A stretch of 64,000 bases of DNA. Origin: Lichina pygmaea (lineage: Eukaryota; Ascomycota; Lichinomycetes; Lichinales; Lichinaceae). The position numbers and the translations under genes are program-made. Below are positions 12,420 through 22,406 of this stretch, piece after piece. Position 1 is the first letter of the stretch; every line of letters begins with the position of its first letter. The stretch spans positions 1,922,001 to 1,986,000 of the forward strand of contig OY730170.1 of assembly GCA_963422465.1 (NCBI GenBank). Direction: 5' to 3'. Below the pieces are notes generated by a model. The model was not told the DNA's origin, did not search any database, and saw only the letters and a list, made by a program, of their open reading frames with translations.

Positions 12420-12771
12420 GGTGGAAGATCTTGTCTAACGCAGATGAAGTCAGGTCAAGCCCCAGGTATGTCCAGCGGCCAATCTTGGACTACACGAGGA
12501 TAGTCACATGACTCTGTACACATAGCGGTTAATCGTACGTACTGTACGGAGTACCGGTACGTACGATCACGCAATACTGCACGTTGGCGTGCTCGGCGAC
12601 ACACAGTACGATAGCGGTGTGAATCATCTACGAACTTTTGGAGGGCCGGAAATTTTCCCCACATTTTCCAATATCGAAATTGATGTCGCCACCGACAACA
12701 AGCACCGACACTCAATTCTAGTGACAGCTACTCGGCGAAGCTTGCTTGAGCCTATCGCACCTCCATTCAAG
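12420..12771. promoter_or_regulatory. Shared divergent promoter HOM3-ILV2
   Basis: 352 bp separate the two start codons. A TGACTCT at 12509-12515 is one base from the TGACTCA site used by Gcn4/CpcA-type general amino-acid control regulators, which control both genes in yeast. A TACGTAC palindrome cluster lies at 12534-12565. The control role is inferred from the gene pair and one near-match site. Confidence 0.35.
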
Positions 12772-15161
12772 ATGCATGCGGCTCGATCGGCCAGGACCAA
12801 GCTCCGGTCCGTCCAATATGGCGTGGACGACACCGCGTGGGCGTCGATGCGACGCTTCTCCGCTGGCCCTGGACGGGCAGCCGTCTCGTCATACCAGAAC
12901 GCTGTCCAGGCTCAGACACCAAAGGCATCCAACGGGGGCGGACGCCGTGGTCAGAGTACTGCTGCCACGGCCCCGGCTCGGTATGTCCTCCGTCGATCGA
13001 CCCCCGGGTGCGACGGTTCCACTAATCTCCGCCCCCAACAGACAGACACGGCCTGTTCCCAGCCCGGCCTTCAATCAGGAATCGCGACGGAACGAAGTTC
13101 AGCCATTGCAGAATGTGCGGACGCCGGAGATGGATGACTCGTACGTCCTCGGCCTTATCGCCAACGCGATTCTTCTCGGAGGATCGAACGTGTATGCTCG
13201 CCTCGAAGGTCGAAGACTTACTCGACTTCTTGTACCAGGTTCGTGGGCCTCAGCGGGGGTGAGATCTTCCACGAGATGATGCTCCGGCAGGGCGTCAGAC
13301 ATGTCTGTAAGTAGTCCAGGCTTCTTCCAGCACTCGGATGGAAGTTGAAGGCGAACAGTTGGATACCCTGGTGGAGCCATCTTGCCGGTGTTCGATGCCA
13401 TATACAACTCAAAACACTTTGAATTCATCTTGCCACGACACGAGCAGGGGGCTGGTCACATGGCAGAAGGCTACGCTCGAGCTTCGGGCAGGCCAGGCGT
13501 CGTCCTCGTGACGTCCGGACCGGGCGCGACCAACGTCGTGACGCCGATGCAGGATGCCCTCTCGGACGGCACGCCGATGGTGGTCTTCTGCGGCCAGGTG
13601 CCTACCACTGCCATTGGCACGGATGCCTTCCAGGAAGCCGATGTCATCGGCATCTCCCGAGCCTGTACCAAGTGGAACGTCATGGTCAAGGACGTCGCCG
13701 AGATGCCGCGCCGGATCAAGGAAGCCTTCGAGATCGCGTGCAGCGGTCGGCCCGGCCCGGTCTTGGTGGACTTGCCCAAGGACGTCACGGCGGGGATTTT
13801 GCGGAGGCCGATCCCGACGGCGAGTACGCTGCCATCGCATCCGAGCGCCGCGACCCTGGCCGCACGGGACCTGAGCCGGCGGCAGCTCGACGGTGCCATC
13901 AAACGGACCGCGCGCCTCATCAACCTGGCGAAGAAGCCGGTCCTCTACGTCGGTCAAGGTCTCCTGGCCTCGCCAGAAGGGCCCGCGCTTCTCAAGGAGC
14001 TGTCCGACAAGGCCTTCATCCCCGTGACGACGACCCTCCAAGGGCTCGGCGCCTTTGACGAGCTGGACGAAAAGTCCCTGCACATGCTGGGCATGCACGG
14101 CTCCGCCTACGCGAACATGGCCATGCAGGAGGCGGACTTGATCATCGCGCTCGGGGCCCGGTTCGACGATCGGGTGACGGGGAACATCGCCAAGTTCGCA
14201 CCGCAGGCGCGAGCCGCCGCGGCCGAGAACCGGGGCGGCATCGTGCACTTCGAGATCATGCCGAAGAACATCAACAAGGTCGTTCAGGCCACCGAGGCCG
14301 TCGAGGGAGACGCGGCCGCCAGCCTGACCCTGCTCCTGCCTTACGTCGACGCGAAGGAGGACCGGCCCGAGTGGTTCGCTCAGATCAACGATTGGAAGGC
14401 GCGCTTTCCCTTCGCGTACGAGAAGGAGACGCCGGGCGGCCTCATCAGGCCGCAGACGATCATGGAGGAGCTGAGCCGGCAGACCGAGGCCATCAAGGAC
14501 CGAACCGTCATCACGACCGGCGTGGGACAGCATCAGATGTGGGTCGCACAGCACTTCCGCTGGCGCAACGCGCGCACGATGATCACGTCGGGCGGGCTGG
14601 GCACGATGGGCTACGGGCTGCCGGCCGCCATCGGCGCCAAGGTGGCCCGGCCCGAGGCCCTGGTCGTCGACGTCGACGGCGACGCGTCCTTCAACATGAC
14701 CCTGACCGAGCTCTCGACCGCGGCGCAGTTCAAGATCGGCGTCAAGATCATCGTGCTCAACAACGAAGAGCAGGGCATGGTGACGCAGTGGCAGAGCCTC
14801 TTCTACGAAGATCGCTTCGCGCACACGCACCAGAAGAACCCGGACTTTGTCCGCGTCGCCGAGGCCATGGGTGTTCAGGCCGATCGATGCCTCGCACCCG
14901 ACGACCTCACGGCAAAGCTCGAATGGCTCCTCAACAGCGACGGGCCGGCCCTGCTCGAGATCGTTACGGACAAGAAGGTGCCGGTGTTGCCGATGGTGCC
15001 CGCCGGCAAGGCCTTGCACGAATTCCTCGTGTACGACGAAGGTGAGGTGCCTCGATTCGATCCCTCATCCGATGGTAGTCCCTTGTTGCTGACCGCCGTC
15101 ATCTCTCACAGCCAAGGAAAAGGAGCGTAAGGCGATGATGAAGAAGCGGTCAGGTCATTGA
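12772..15161 (+). CDS. ILV2: Acetolactate synthase catalytic subunit, mitochondrial
   Basis: Thiamine-diphosphate enzyme for the first common step of valine, leucine and isoleucine synthesis. Five exons: 12772-12980, 13042-13140, 13239-13306, 13359-15041 and 15112-15161; phases close to 702 residues. The first 90 or so residues are Arg/Ser/Ala-rich and poor in acidic residues, as expected of a mitochondrial presequence. Then come PEMDDSFVGLSGGEIFHEMM, FGYPGGAILPVFDAI, the catalytic glutamate in LPRHEQGAGHMAEGYAR, GPGATNVVTPM, GARFDDRVTG of the FAD-binding middle domain, and the ThDP/Mg motif VVDVDGDASFNMTLTEL with NNEEQGMVTQW. A short last exon encodes a basic tail ending MMKKRSGH. The regulatory subunit (ILV6) is not in this window. 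Confidence 0.96.
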
Positions 15162-16120
15162 CTCGATCATGCCCTCTTCGACCAGACTACCGGTGCTCCC
15201 GAGATGGGACCAGCCTCTCACGATGCGCTGGAAAATTTTGGCACTTTTCGAGACGCGGCTTTATGAGATGCTCGAACGCTTGTGGCAATTTGGCGTTGTA
15301 TAGAGAAGGCATTCGAATGTGCCCCGTCAGCTTTCAGCCTCTTCTACGGTCCATCGACGATTCATCTTTATCCGCTATCTGTCGTCCTGACAATTCGGTC
15401 CATCTTTCAGCCAGCACCAAGTCAGGACTCCTTGCACTTCCACCACAGCTCCGAGTCCGCGTTCCTCCACATTGATTGTTTGGGCCACAGTACCTTATTC
15501 TATCCCCTCTAAATGAGATTCATGCTTCCTCATATCCACCGTAGACACGGCTACGATCGACTTCATGGTCCAAAGAAAGATGACGCACAAAGTTCCTCCC
15601 AAAGCAGGACAATCAACCTGCATAGTCCAGAGAGGACTGGCTGTTCACCCCTTGTAGTACTCGTGCGACTCCAGGACATGATCCACTTCACAAAAAGATT
15701 CAACCTCTTTACTTCCGTTTGTACCCAGAGCGAATAGATTATCAGACGTATACCTCCCTGATTACCGACTCTTGATCTCATAAAGATGGCATAGCCTGCC
15801 AACTGTGTTGTGGCATCACCTCCAAACAGTACGCTCACGTAGAGTGGTAAGAGGGAGTTTGGTAGCCGCATCGTGTATCACATACCCACCATTTCGCTGA
15901 CCCACTGTTGCTTGATTGATGCCGTTGATCGTTTTCTCCGCTGTCATTACTGATGATAGTGTTCCTCTGTGGAATGATCACACAGTAGTGGTCTTCGACT
16001 TTGCGTTTCCAGGAAGTCGGAGTGACGAGAGCGTGCCTAGGTACGAGGGTACAGAGTACAGCTGACTAAAGCAATCTAACAAAGGTATGCTGACAAAGAC
16101 CTGGTAGGTACGAGAAAGTG
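15162..16120. other. Intergenic, no gene seen
   Basis: 3' flank of ILV2 up to the inverted-repeat element. Open frames of 70-105 codons overlap without recognisable domains. I see only ordinary AT-balanced sequence here, with no tRNA, repeat array or conserved motif. Confidence 0.5.
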
Positions 16121-16266
16121 TCCTGTTATCACGACACCACAATTTGTTAGCACGACCCTACAGCTTACGAGTATGTTAGCACGACCTCCACCCTAGCGTT
16201 GTTAGGGTGACACCAATTTTAGCTCTCTTTTAGCATTGCTAGCGACACATCCCGTACAGTACAACT
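16121..16266 (+). repeat. Left terminal inverted repeat
   Basis: Left arm of the 1.8-kb element, with repeated GTTAGCACGAC-like units at about 16147, 16175 and 16199 (variant GTTAGGGTGAC). It pairs with 17777-17918. Confidence 0.75.
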
Positions 16267-16282
16267 TAGGTGGTGCGTCTGG

Positions 16283-16362
16283 TAGTGGGTGGATTTTTTT
16301 GATTTGATTCTTACACTGATTTGGCTGTTAAGCCATGCAGAACTTCTTGAAGGATTTTTGTC
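16283..16362 (-). mobile_element. LINE 3'-end fragment
   Basis: Read on the minus strand, the segment matches the last 60-80 bp of the LINE family on the right arm: GCATGGCTTAACAGCCAAAT, then CAGTGTAAGAATCAAATC. It is a very short 5'-truncated copy lying inside the inverted-repeat element. Confidence 0.6.
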
Positions 16363-16493
16363 TCTGGTAGACTTGACTCGGGGACCTCACGCATTTACCG
16401 TACACCCCGTGGTTTGTAGTGTACGTACTGTGGGAAAACCCCAAACCCCGTAGGGGAAATAGGAAAACCACAGTAATGAGGGTTTTGTGGATC

Positions 16494-16727
16494 TTGACGG
16501 ATATTGGGTGAGCTATTTCTTGGGGGTTTTCATACATCTTGCGAGGAGTACATCTTAGACAAGTTCTATGAATCTCGGGGGTTTTTGTGGCAGAATGTGG
16601 GGTGGGTCAGATTCGAACTGACGACTAGTTTAGTCAGGTTCTCCAGGCCTGACACCACTAGTTCCGGGTCATGGGTGCCACGTAGTGGGAAACTCTCACC
16701 AGCTTCCCGCTACACCATGCCGCCCCT
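16494..16727 (-). mobile_element. tRNA-like SINE, copy 1
   Basis: On the minus strand the sequence starts GGGGCGGCATGGTGTAGCGG, an A-box-like pol III promoter, and about 90 nt later has GTCAGTTCGAATCTGAC. This is a B-box/T-arm with a perfect 5-bp stem, followed by CCACCCC that nearly pairs with the 5' GGGGCGG. A 130-nt non-tRNA body follows, ending near CCAATATCCGTCAA. A second copy lies at 53215-53447. A tRNA-like head plus a shared body in two places fits a SINE better than a working tRNA gene. Confidence 0.6.
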
Positions 16728-17118
16728 AGTGGGTGGATACATTGATTTGCCCGGATTCTCCACGTAAAGCTAGGTATCTTTGGACTTGAGGCCAGAGATG
16801 TCAGAAAGCTTGGAGCAGCCACGCACCACAGAATCCTCAGTCGAAATTTTTATAAGTCATGCCTAATAGCTAGCTTGATGGTCGCATATCGTAGATCTAA
16901 TTTTGATGCTGTACATGATTTGTTCTCCCAGTTCTCCTGGGCTCAGGAGCAGCTGGATACTGGTTACTAACCAGTCACCCCCCATGTTCTACAGATTACT
17001 CGAGAGGATAGCGCTGCCTGAGGCGCTGCAGGGAGAGGTTTTTTACTCGGTTGAGTTTTCCTAGCCTAATTCTATAGTTGACCCAGCGTAGCCTAGATAC
17101 ACTAGCGCTAGAATGGTG

Positions 17119-17136
17119 TAGGAATTCAATCAATCA
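17119..17136 (+). repeat. (AATC)n tail of a retroposed fragment
   Basis: AATTCAATCAATCAATCAAA follows a non-coding segment (about 16900-17118) that ends with a GC-rich hairpin-like region. A short tandem tail of this kind is usual at the 3' end of LINE or SINE insertions. The upstream body is not recognised. Confidence 0.35.
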
Positions 17137-17177
17137 ATCAAACATGATTCTTTCGGGGTGTAGAAATACGGACAATT

Positions 17178-17648
17178 AAAGCGATGCCCCCCTCTATGCG
17201 CTTACCATGCCCCCCTTCGTACTTCAATGCCCCCCCTCGGCTAAGGATAAATACCAGGGTACCTCAAAATTAGCGAAGATCCGTAGGGAGCGTAAGTACT
17301 CCAGAACTGTTGACAAGTTTGCCCCGACTGCCTGACTTCACACAGCTGATGGGGTCTCCATACCCCCAAAAATGCCATGAATGACATCCAAATCAAGGTC
17401 TGACAGGAGTAAGGTAGAGCTAGGCACTGGATGCGACAAGAGAAAAAATGCGACCGAGAAATGTCAGCTGTGTGATACCTCCAAGAGTTATGACACCTGT
17501 ATCCTGGTCGACTTTGAAAAGTACTTAGGCTTAGGTGGCCCGGCTGGGTGCAGTGTATGTATCCATGTACGTACCCTTAGCCGAGGGGGGCATCGAAGTA
17601 AGAAAGGGGGCATGGTAAGTGAAAAGTTGCATAGAGAGGGCATCGCAT
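17178..17648. mobile_element. Nested inverted-repeat unit, about 470 bp
   Basis: Arms 17178-17246 and 17575-17648 are inverted copies sharing GCATCGC, GGGGGGCAT, ATGGTAAG and CCTTAGCCGAGGGG. The interior has no gene, although one frame (17381-17740) crosses it. This looks like a MITE-sized unit inserted in the larger element. The exact termini and target duplication are not visible. Confidence 0.55.
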
Positions 17649-17776
17649 TATCTGCCAGCTCTTTTAGGATGCCACAGAAGACATGCTCCTCAGAAGTATC
17701 AGGACTACTTATGCTTTCAGCAGATTCCACTAAGATTTGAAGTACTCATGAAACTACAGAAAGAAGGAGGACGGTA

Positions 17777-17918
17777 CAGTTGTTCTGTACAGGGTGTGTC
17801 GCTAGCAATGTTAGAAGAGCGCTAAAATGGGTGTCGTTCTAGCAACGCTAGGGTGGAGGTCGTGCTAGCATAAGCTGTAGGGTCGTGCTAACAAATTGTG
17901 GTGTCGTGATAACAGGAC
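17777..17918 (-). repeat. Right terminal inverted repeat
   Basis: Right arm of the 1.8-kb element, inverted relative to 16121-16266, with GTCGTGCTAGCA and GTCGTGCTAACA units facing outward. Confidence 0.75.
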
Positions 17919-18225
17919 CGTACCAGAAATCTTCGAGCAAGGTGAAGCTGCCGATAAATCGACACAAAGTGTTACTATGACATCTGTATGCAACGCGACA
18001 TCGAAACGAAGCTGTTGGAAGTAATAAGAATATGTATGTATCGATCCCTCCGGCTTGCTCAGTAGTGGCGCCGTGACCGTGAACTACAGTAGGTCCCAAC
18101 GACCTATACTGTAGGTACATACTTCCGTACAGTCTAACTGTTTAGGTGCTCGTCTTTGGTAATCGTCGGCTGGCAATGATTCAGTCAACATCCGTGCAAC
18201 CAACGCAGAGCCAAAGAAGATCGAC

Positions 18226-19749
18226 ATGGCCGGTTCGAGAGCTCCCAGTTACATGTGTACTAGATGTCGGGCGAATATCTGGTTTCGGTCGTTCAGAGCG
18301 CCTCGGGCGAGCTTCTCCAACAGGTCTCACAGCGCCGTCGGGACCACGCTGTCAAGCCGGAATGGCATCGGCGTCCACGACTACTTTCTCGCCAATGCCT
18401 TCATATCGAGGATGACCAGGCACCAGGACGCACCTCCGGCAGACCCGATCCGTCGCTCAGGACCATCCGAACAGCTCGAGAATGTGGCCACAATCGGCCG
18501 ATCCAAGACGCCATACTTTGATCAGAACAATGCGCGACGTCCGAGCCCCTTGGAATCCACAGCGGTGTCGGCCCCTCTCCGTCCGCACAATGCTAGCTTG
18601 ATCAGGCGGCGTAGGGTCACTGCTGCTGCCGTTGCGGCAATGGAGGGCCCAGATGGGATTCCCCTGGATGCGTCCTCTCGGCTGTCGACCCTTTCGACCG
18701 AACTACCAGCGCGGTCCTTGAAGCAGGCACTCAGCATCTACCTGTCTCTCTCCAAGCCGCGACTCTCGTTCTTGATCGTCCTCACAACCACGACGGCCTA
18801 CTCGCTCTGTCCCGTTCCGGCACTGTCGCTGTCGGCGACGACAACGTCGCCCTCGCTAGCGGCCTTGACACTACTCTTCTTGACCCCGGGAACAGCGCTG
18901 GCATCCGCTAGCGCAAACGCCCTGAACATGCTGTTCGAGCCCGAGCACGACGCGAAGATGAGCCGGACTCGTAACCGGCCACTGGTTCGCCGCCTCGTCA
19001 CGTCCCGAGCCGCTGCCCTCTTCGCGGCCGTGACGGGCGCCGTCGGTCTTGGATTGCTCTACGTCGGGGTGAACCCGACGGTGGCCGCCCTCGGGGGGAT
19101 CAACATTCTGCTCTACGCTGCTGTCTATACACCTTTGAAGAGGATATCCGTTGTCAACACGTGGGTCGGTGCGCTTGTAGGCGGTATACCGCCCTTGATG
19201 GGCTGGGCGGCCGCGGCGGGACAGAGCGCGGCCGACAACGGCGACTGGAGAGAGCTTCTGCTGAGCCCGGAAAGCTCGGGAGGGTGGATCCTTGCAAGTC
19301 TACTCTTCGCATGGCAGTTCCCACACTTCAACGCGCTCAGCTGGAGCATCCGTGACGAGTACAAGAGGGCGGGCTACCGGATGCTGGCGTGGGTCAACCC
19401 CAGAGCCAACGCACGCGTCGCGCTTCGATACTCGGTGTTGCTGTTTCCCATCTGCTTTGGGCTGTGCTGGGCAGGCGTCACGGACCGAGGTTTTCTGGTC
19501 TCCAGCAGCGTCGTCAACGGCTGGCTCGTGATGAACGCGTGGCGGTTCTGGAGGAAAGAGGGTAGTATGGGCAGCGCGCGCGGGCTCTTTTGGGCGAGCG
19601 TATGGCATCTTCCCGTCGTCATGGTCCTCGCTATGCTCCACAAGAAGGGGCTCTGGGAGGGGCTCTGGAACAGGTTCACCAGGGACGAAGACGAGGACGA
19701 AGACGAGGACGACCCGATGCCGATGCCAGAGGGACGATTATCAGGATAA
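18226..19749 (+). CDS. COX10: Protoheme IX farnesyltransferase, mitochondrial
   Basis: Converts heme B to heme O, the precursor of heme A for cytochrome c oxidase, in the mitochondrial inner membrane. Single-exon frame of 507 residues. The start MAGSRAPSYMCTRCR opens a long Arg/Ser-rich presequence. The UbiA prenyltransferase domain begins near residue 165 (LSIYLSLSKPRLSFLIVLTT) and carries the polyprenyl-diphosphate motif at residues 231-253, NALNMLFEPEHDAKMSRTRN, then RPL. The second signature, SIRDEYKRAGYRM, is near residue 375. About eight hydrophobic segments follow one another to residue 480. The C-terminal tail is acidic (DEDEDEDEDD), which is unusual but not unique. Confidence 0.94.
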   Translation: MAGSRAPSYMCTRCRANIWFRSFRAPRASFSNRSHSAVGTTLSSRNGIGVHDYFLANAFISRMTRHQDAPPADPIRRSGPSEQLENVATIGRSKTPYFDQNNARRPSPLESTAVSAPLRPHNASLIRRRRVTAAAVAAMEGPDGIPLDASSRLSTLSTELPARSLKQALSIYLSLSKPRLSFLIVLTTTTAYSLCPVPALSLSATTTSPSLAALTLLFLTPGTALASASANALNMLFEPEHDAKMSRTRNRPLVRRLVTSRAAALFAAVTGAVGLGLLYVGVNPTVAALGGINILLYAAVYTPLKRISVVNTWVGALVGGIPPLMGWAAAAGQSAADNGDWRELLLSPESSGGWILASLLFAWQFPHFNALSWSIRDEYKRAGYRMLAWVNPRANARVALRYSVLLFPICFGLCWAGVTDRGFLVSSSVVNGWLVMNAWRFWRKEGSMGSARGLFWASVWHLPVVMVLAMLHKKGLWEGLWNRFTRDEDEDEDEDDPMPMPEGRLSG

Positions 19750-20191
19750 CCCTCCCCTTTTTCAACTTGTACAATCTCGACACGCTGATGATTTTGTTGC
19801 TGCCCCTGGTCAGGAAAGGAGTGGACATAGATGGGGATGACATGGACGACGCTTTGAGAATCGTGAACGTTGTCATGGCATTATAGCGCCTTTACGCAGC
19901 CCAGACGACTTTATCGGGCATCTCAGGTGTCAGGGTCGGACAGGCACCATGATTTCATGCCAGGCACCGCGCATGCACACAAAGACATTTGAAATTGCAT
20001 CTGCTCGTCTGAGCGACCGTGTGCACTTTGGGATTCTAATATCGAGCCGGTCGCAATAACAGCAGTGATGATCTCAAGAGATTTGACTGGAGCCAAGAGT
20101 CCAAGGGGCCAGATGGCAACTTCTCATGAGCGCAGTCCGCCGGGAATACCGACGCAGACACCCCCCGTCTAATCAACAGCACTTGGACCGA
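19750..20191. terminator. Convergent 3' region COX10/NMA1
   Basis: The two genes converge here. I see no gene, repeat or clear polyadenylation hexamer beyond ordinary AT-rich patches such as TTTTGTTGC near 19790. Confidence 0.3.
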
Positions 20192-21133
20192 TCACGCACT
20201 GGTAGCTTCCAGAGCTTGATTCTTCGCCTCTGCGTCTTCGGCCTTGATCTTTCCCTTGTCCAGCAGGCTGGAAGCCGGGCCTGATGCGGTGGAATGTTCC
20301 CGGTACAGGCCACGCTGCTCAATGTACTCGATGACCAGCGACGGGATCAGGTAGCGCACGCTCATGTCGCACCTCAGGAAATGACGGACCTTGCTGCTGC
20401 TGACATCGTTGTGCACGAGCTGCGGGACGACGTGGATGTTATGCTTCCACCGCTGAAGAGTGGCCAGGGCATCATCCATGTCCGTCCCAGAGCGTTCCAC
20501 AATGAAGGTGCCGCATTGCCCAAGTATGTAGTCCAGATGCTCGTCGCTCCACACTCCCGGTGTCGACATGGTCTGGATCAGATCTGCGCCGGCGAGCAGG
20601 GCGACTCGGACCTGCTTGCGCTCCCCGCTCGCCGTTTCAACTCCACCCACGACGCCGTTGATCTGCTGGGAGAATCGATCCAGGACAACCGCTGTCGGCT
20701 GGTATATCCCCTGCATTGCCTCCCAGGGATCGACCATAAGCCAGCTGGAAGTGTGGTCGGCAGCGAGCTCACACATTCGGAGGCTGATATCAGAATCAAC
20801 GTCAGCCACGTTCTCCTGTGCCTCTGATCTGCACTATTGTTCCTGGGTTTTAGCTTGAAAATAAATACAGTCGTACCGGTGCTCGGCGCTAGCCAACCCT
20901 GCCTTCTTGTATGCATCTGACACCGGCGAGAAGTAGCCGCACACAAGCTCAAAGTCCGTGTGCAATCGAACATGATCCGCTGCCATCTCGAACATCCGAA
21001 GATGAAGACACGTGATCGGGGAGAAGGAGCCACAGGAGACCAGGCAGAGCGGAGTCTTGGTGGGGTCCTTCATAACTCTCCTGAGCCGATGGGTCGGAAA
21101 GTCGTAGGCTGGCGCCGACGGCTGTTCTGGCAT
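20192..21133 (-). CDS. NMA1: Nicotinamide/nicotinate-mononucleotide adenylyltransferase
   Basis: Joins NMN or NaMN with ATP to make NAD or its deamido form. Two exons, 21133-20877 and 20783-20192, joined by a 93-nt intron, give 282 residues. The ATP-binding signature near residue 31, SCGSFSPITCLHLRMFEMA, holds the (T/S)xFxPxTxxHL-type motif. VSDAYKKAGLASAEHR and WLMVDPWEA are family landmarks, and the second nucleotide motif SSSKVRHFLR sits near residue 220. The acceptor is placed so that AEHR runs straight into LRMCELAADHTSSW; the alternative acceptor 30 nt upstream would add ten residues foreign to the family. The tail after SLVIEYIEQRGLY is a charged extension. The start at 21133 has a fair context but is not certain. 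Confidence 0.9.
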
Positions 21134-21689
21134 GGCCGCAGTGTTCGTCGTGTCTGCAGACGGGGGCAGATCTGAAGCCGTTGCCGGTGGCCGACGAGCA
21201 CCGTACCGTACGGTATGGAAACGTGAGGGATGGTGACAATCCCGAGGGGGCTCCAGCGACGTCTGTCACGGTATCAGCCAAAGCGGGCTTAGGATAAGAG
21301 TCGGTCAAGAACCACGCAAGTTAGAAAGCAGGCTAGATTGGTCATATAGAGGTGAAAAGTGAAGGTGATGCCAGACCTGGGATGCGGAGTAGCGCCATAA
21401 AACACAGTAGGCATGGGGCTACCGGGCTGTCACAACACCGCCGTGGGTTCGAAACATCCCACCGGTACATACTCGTACGCATGACTCAACGGGACGGGCA
21501 GGCAGATGCCGCGGAGGAGAGCCGAGGACGACGGTGGGCATCACGCGCCGATGATCTTCACAGATACGGCCTTCCCTCGAAGGGTGACACGAGGTCAGCG
21601 CCCTCTCCGAGCCTTGGGAGCTCTGGTCGTCGTGATGCAGCGTAGCGCTAATCGACGCCACGTCAAGGCTACTCGACTTCTCGACGCAG

Positions 21690-22406
21690 GAATGCTACTT
21701 TGACGAGATCGTCCAGCAATACGCAAGACGATGTCACTCACCTGCCTCGACACCGATCGAGCCCTTGCTGGCTACGTTGGCGATAGGGGACAAGCGTGAC
21801 GATGCTGCCGAGGCGTCTCTCGGCAGCCTATGGCTGGCGATGCGCAAGCTCCGGGAAGGCATCGTCGCCGCGAACCGCTCGGACGGCTTCGCCGTCGGAG
21901 CCTACCACTTCTGCGTCCGCGCGGCCATCCTGGCCGGACACGTCGAGTCCTACCATCCGGCGCTGTCGCACCTCGTCCGCACCCTTCACCCTCGGGCGCG
22001 CGCCGCCGTGGCCGAGGCCGAGCGGCAGGAGTTTGCCGTCTACCTGATCCTGGATCTGGCGTGCCGGCAGCGGCAGCCGGCCGAGGCGTACCGGGTGCGT
22101 GCGCGCCGCGGACGTCGAGGTCGCCTCGTGGACGCCGTGCTTGAGGCCATCGTGCACGGGAACTACCAGCTCTTCCGTACGGCCCAGAGGGATGCCTCGG
22201 AGATACAGGCCAGGCTGATGGAGCACGCCGATGACCACATCAGACAGCTGACGATCGAGCGCCTCGAGCGGGCGTACTTCACCGTCGACAAGCAATTTCT
22301 CGGCCATGTCACGGGTCTCAAATGGGAGCAGCTGCAACATCGATATGGTCTCGCCTGGGACATTGACGGGGAGAGAGTCATCATGCGGAAGCCCAAGCGG
22401 AGATGA
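21690..22406 (+). CDS. CSN8/PSMD8/eIF3K-like helical protein (5' exon not fixed)
   Basis: The visible exon encodes about 238 residues beginning ECYFDEIVQQYARR, right after a good acceptor (TTCTCGACGCAG, 21678-21689). It continues with DGFAVGAYHFCVRAAILAGH, ESYHPALSHLVRTLHP, FAVYLILDLACRQ and a C-terminal winged-helix-like segment, ending GERVIMRKPKRR. I recall this pattern from fungal proteins annotated with the CSN8/PSMD8/eIF3K fold (proteasome lid, COP9 and eIF3 subunits), although the fungal family itself has no firm role. The first exon must lie upstream, perhaps including ATGATCTTCACAGATAC near 21550, but I cannot fix it. The gene is divergent from NMA1. Confidence 0.6.
   Translation, partial: ECYFDEIVQQYARRCHSPASTPIEPLLATLAIGDKRDDAAEASLGSLWLAMRKLREGIVAANRSDGFAVGAYHFCVRAAILAGHVESYHPALSHLVRTLHPRARAAVAEAERQEFAVYLILDLACRQRQPAEAYRVRARRGRRGRLVDAVLEAIVHGNYQLFRTAQRDASEIQARLMEHADDHIRQLTIERLERAYFTVDKQFLGHVTGLKWEQLQHRYGLAWDIDGERVIMRKPKRR

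Larger units (their letters stand above)
16121..17918. mobile_element. 1.8-kb terminal-inverted-repeat element, non-autonomous
   Basis: Two arms of about 145 bp, 16121-16266 and 17777-17918, are inverted copies of each other. Both start with TCCTGTTATCACGACACCAC at the outer end and finish near CTAGCGACACA and GTACAG at the inner end. Inside each arm the motif GTTAGCACGAC (or close variants) repeats three or four times, which is the look of transposase-binding subterminal repeats. No transposase gene lies between the arms; the interior is filled with other relics. No clear target-site duplication is visible, and the superfamily is not recognisable to me. Confidence 0.7.

Noticed and set aside
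13409-15019. 536-codon minus-strand frame opposite ILV2
   Set aside because: Antisense shadow caused by codon bias; no domain.
16494-16727. Working tRNA gene with intron
   Set aside because: The spacing between boxes is large, the acceptor has a mismatch, and the same sequence with an unrelated body recurs at 53.2 kb, which fits a SINE better.
21400-21470. tRNA-like GGGTTCGAAAC on the plus strand
   Set aside because: The apparent T loop would be too large, and no A box or acceptor pairing is found at the right distance.
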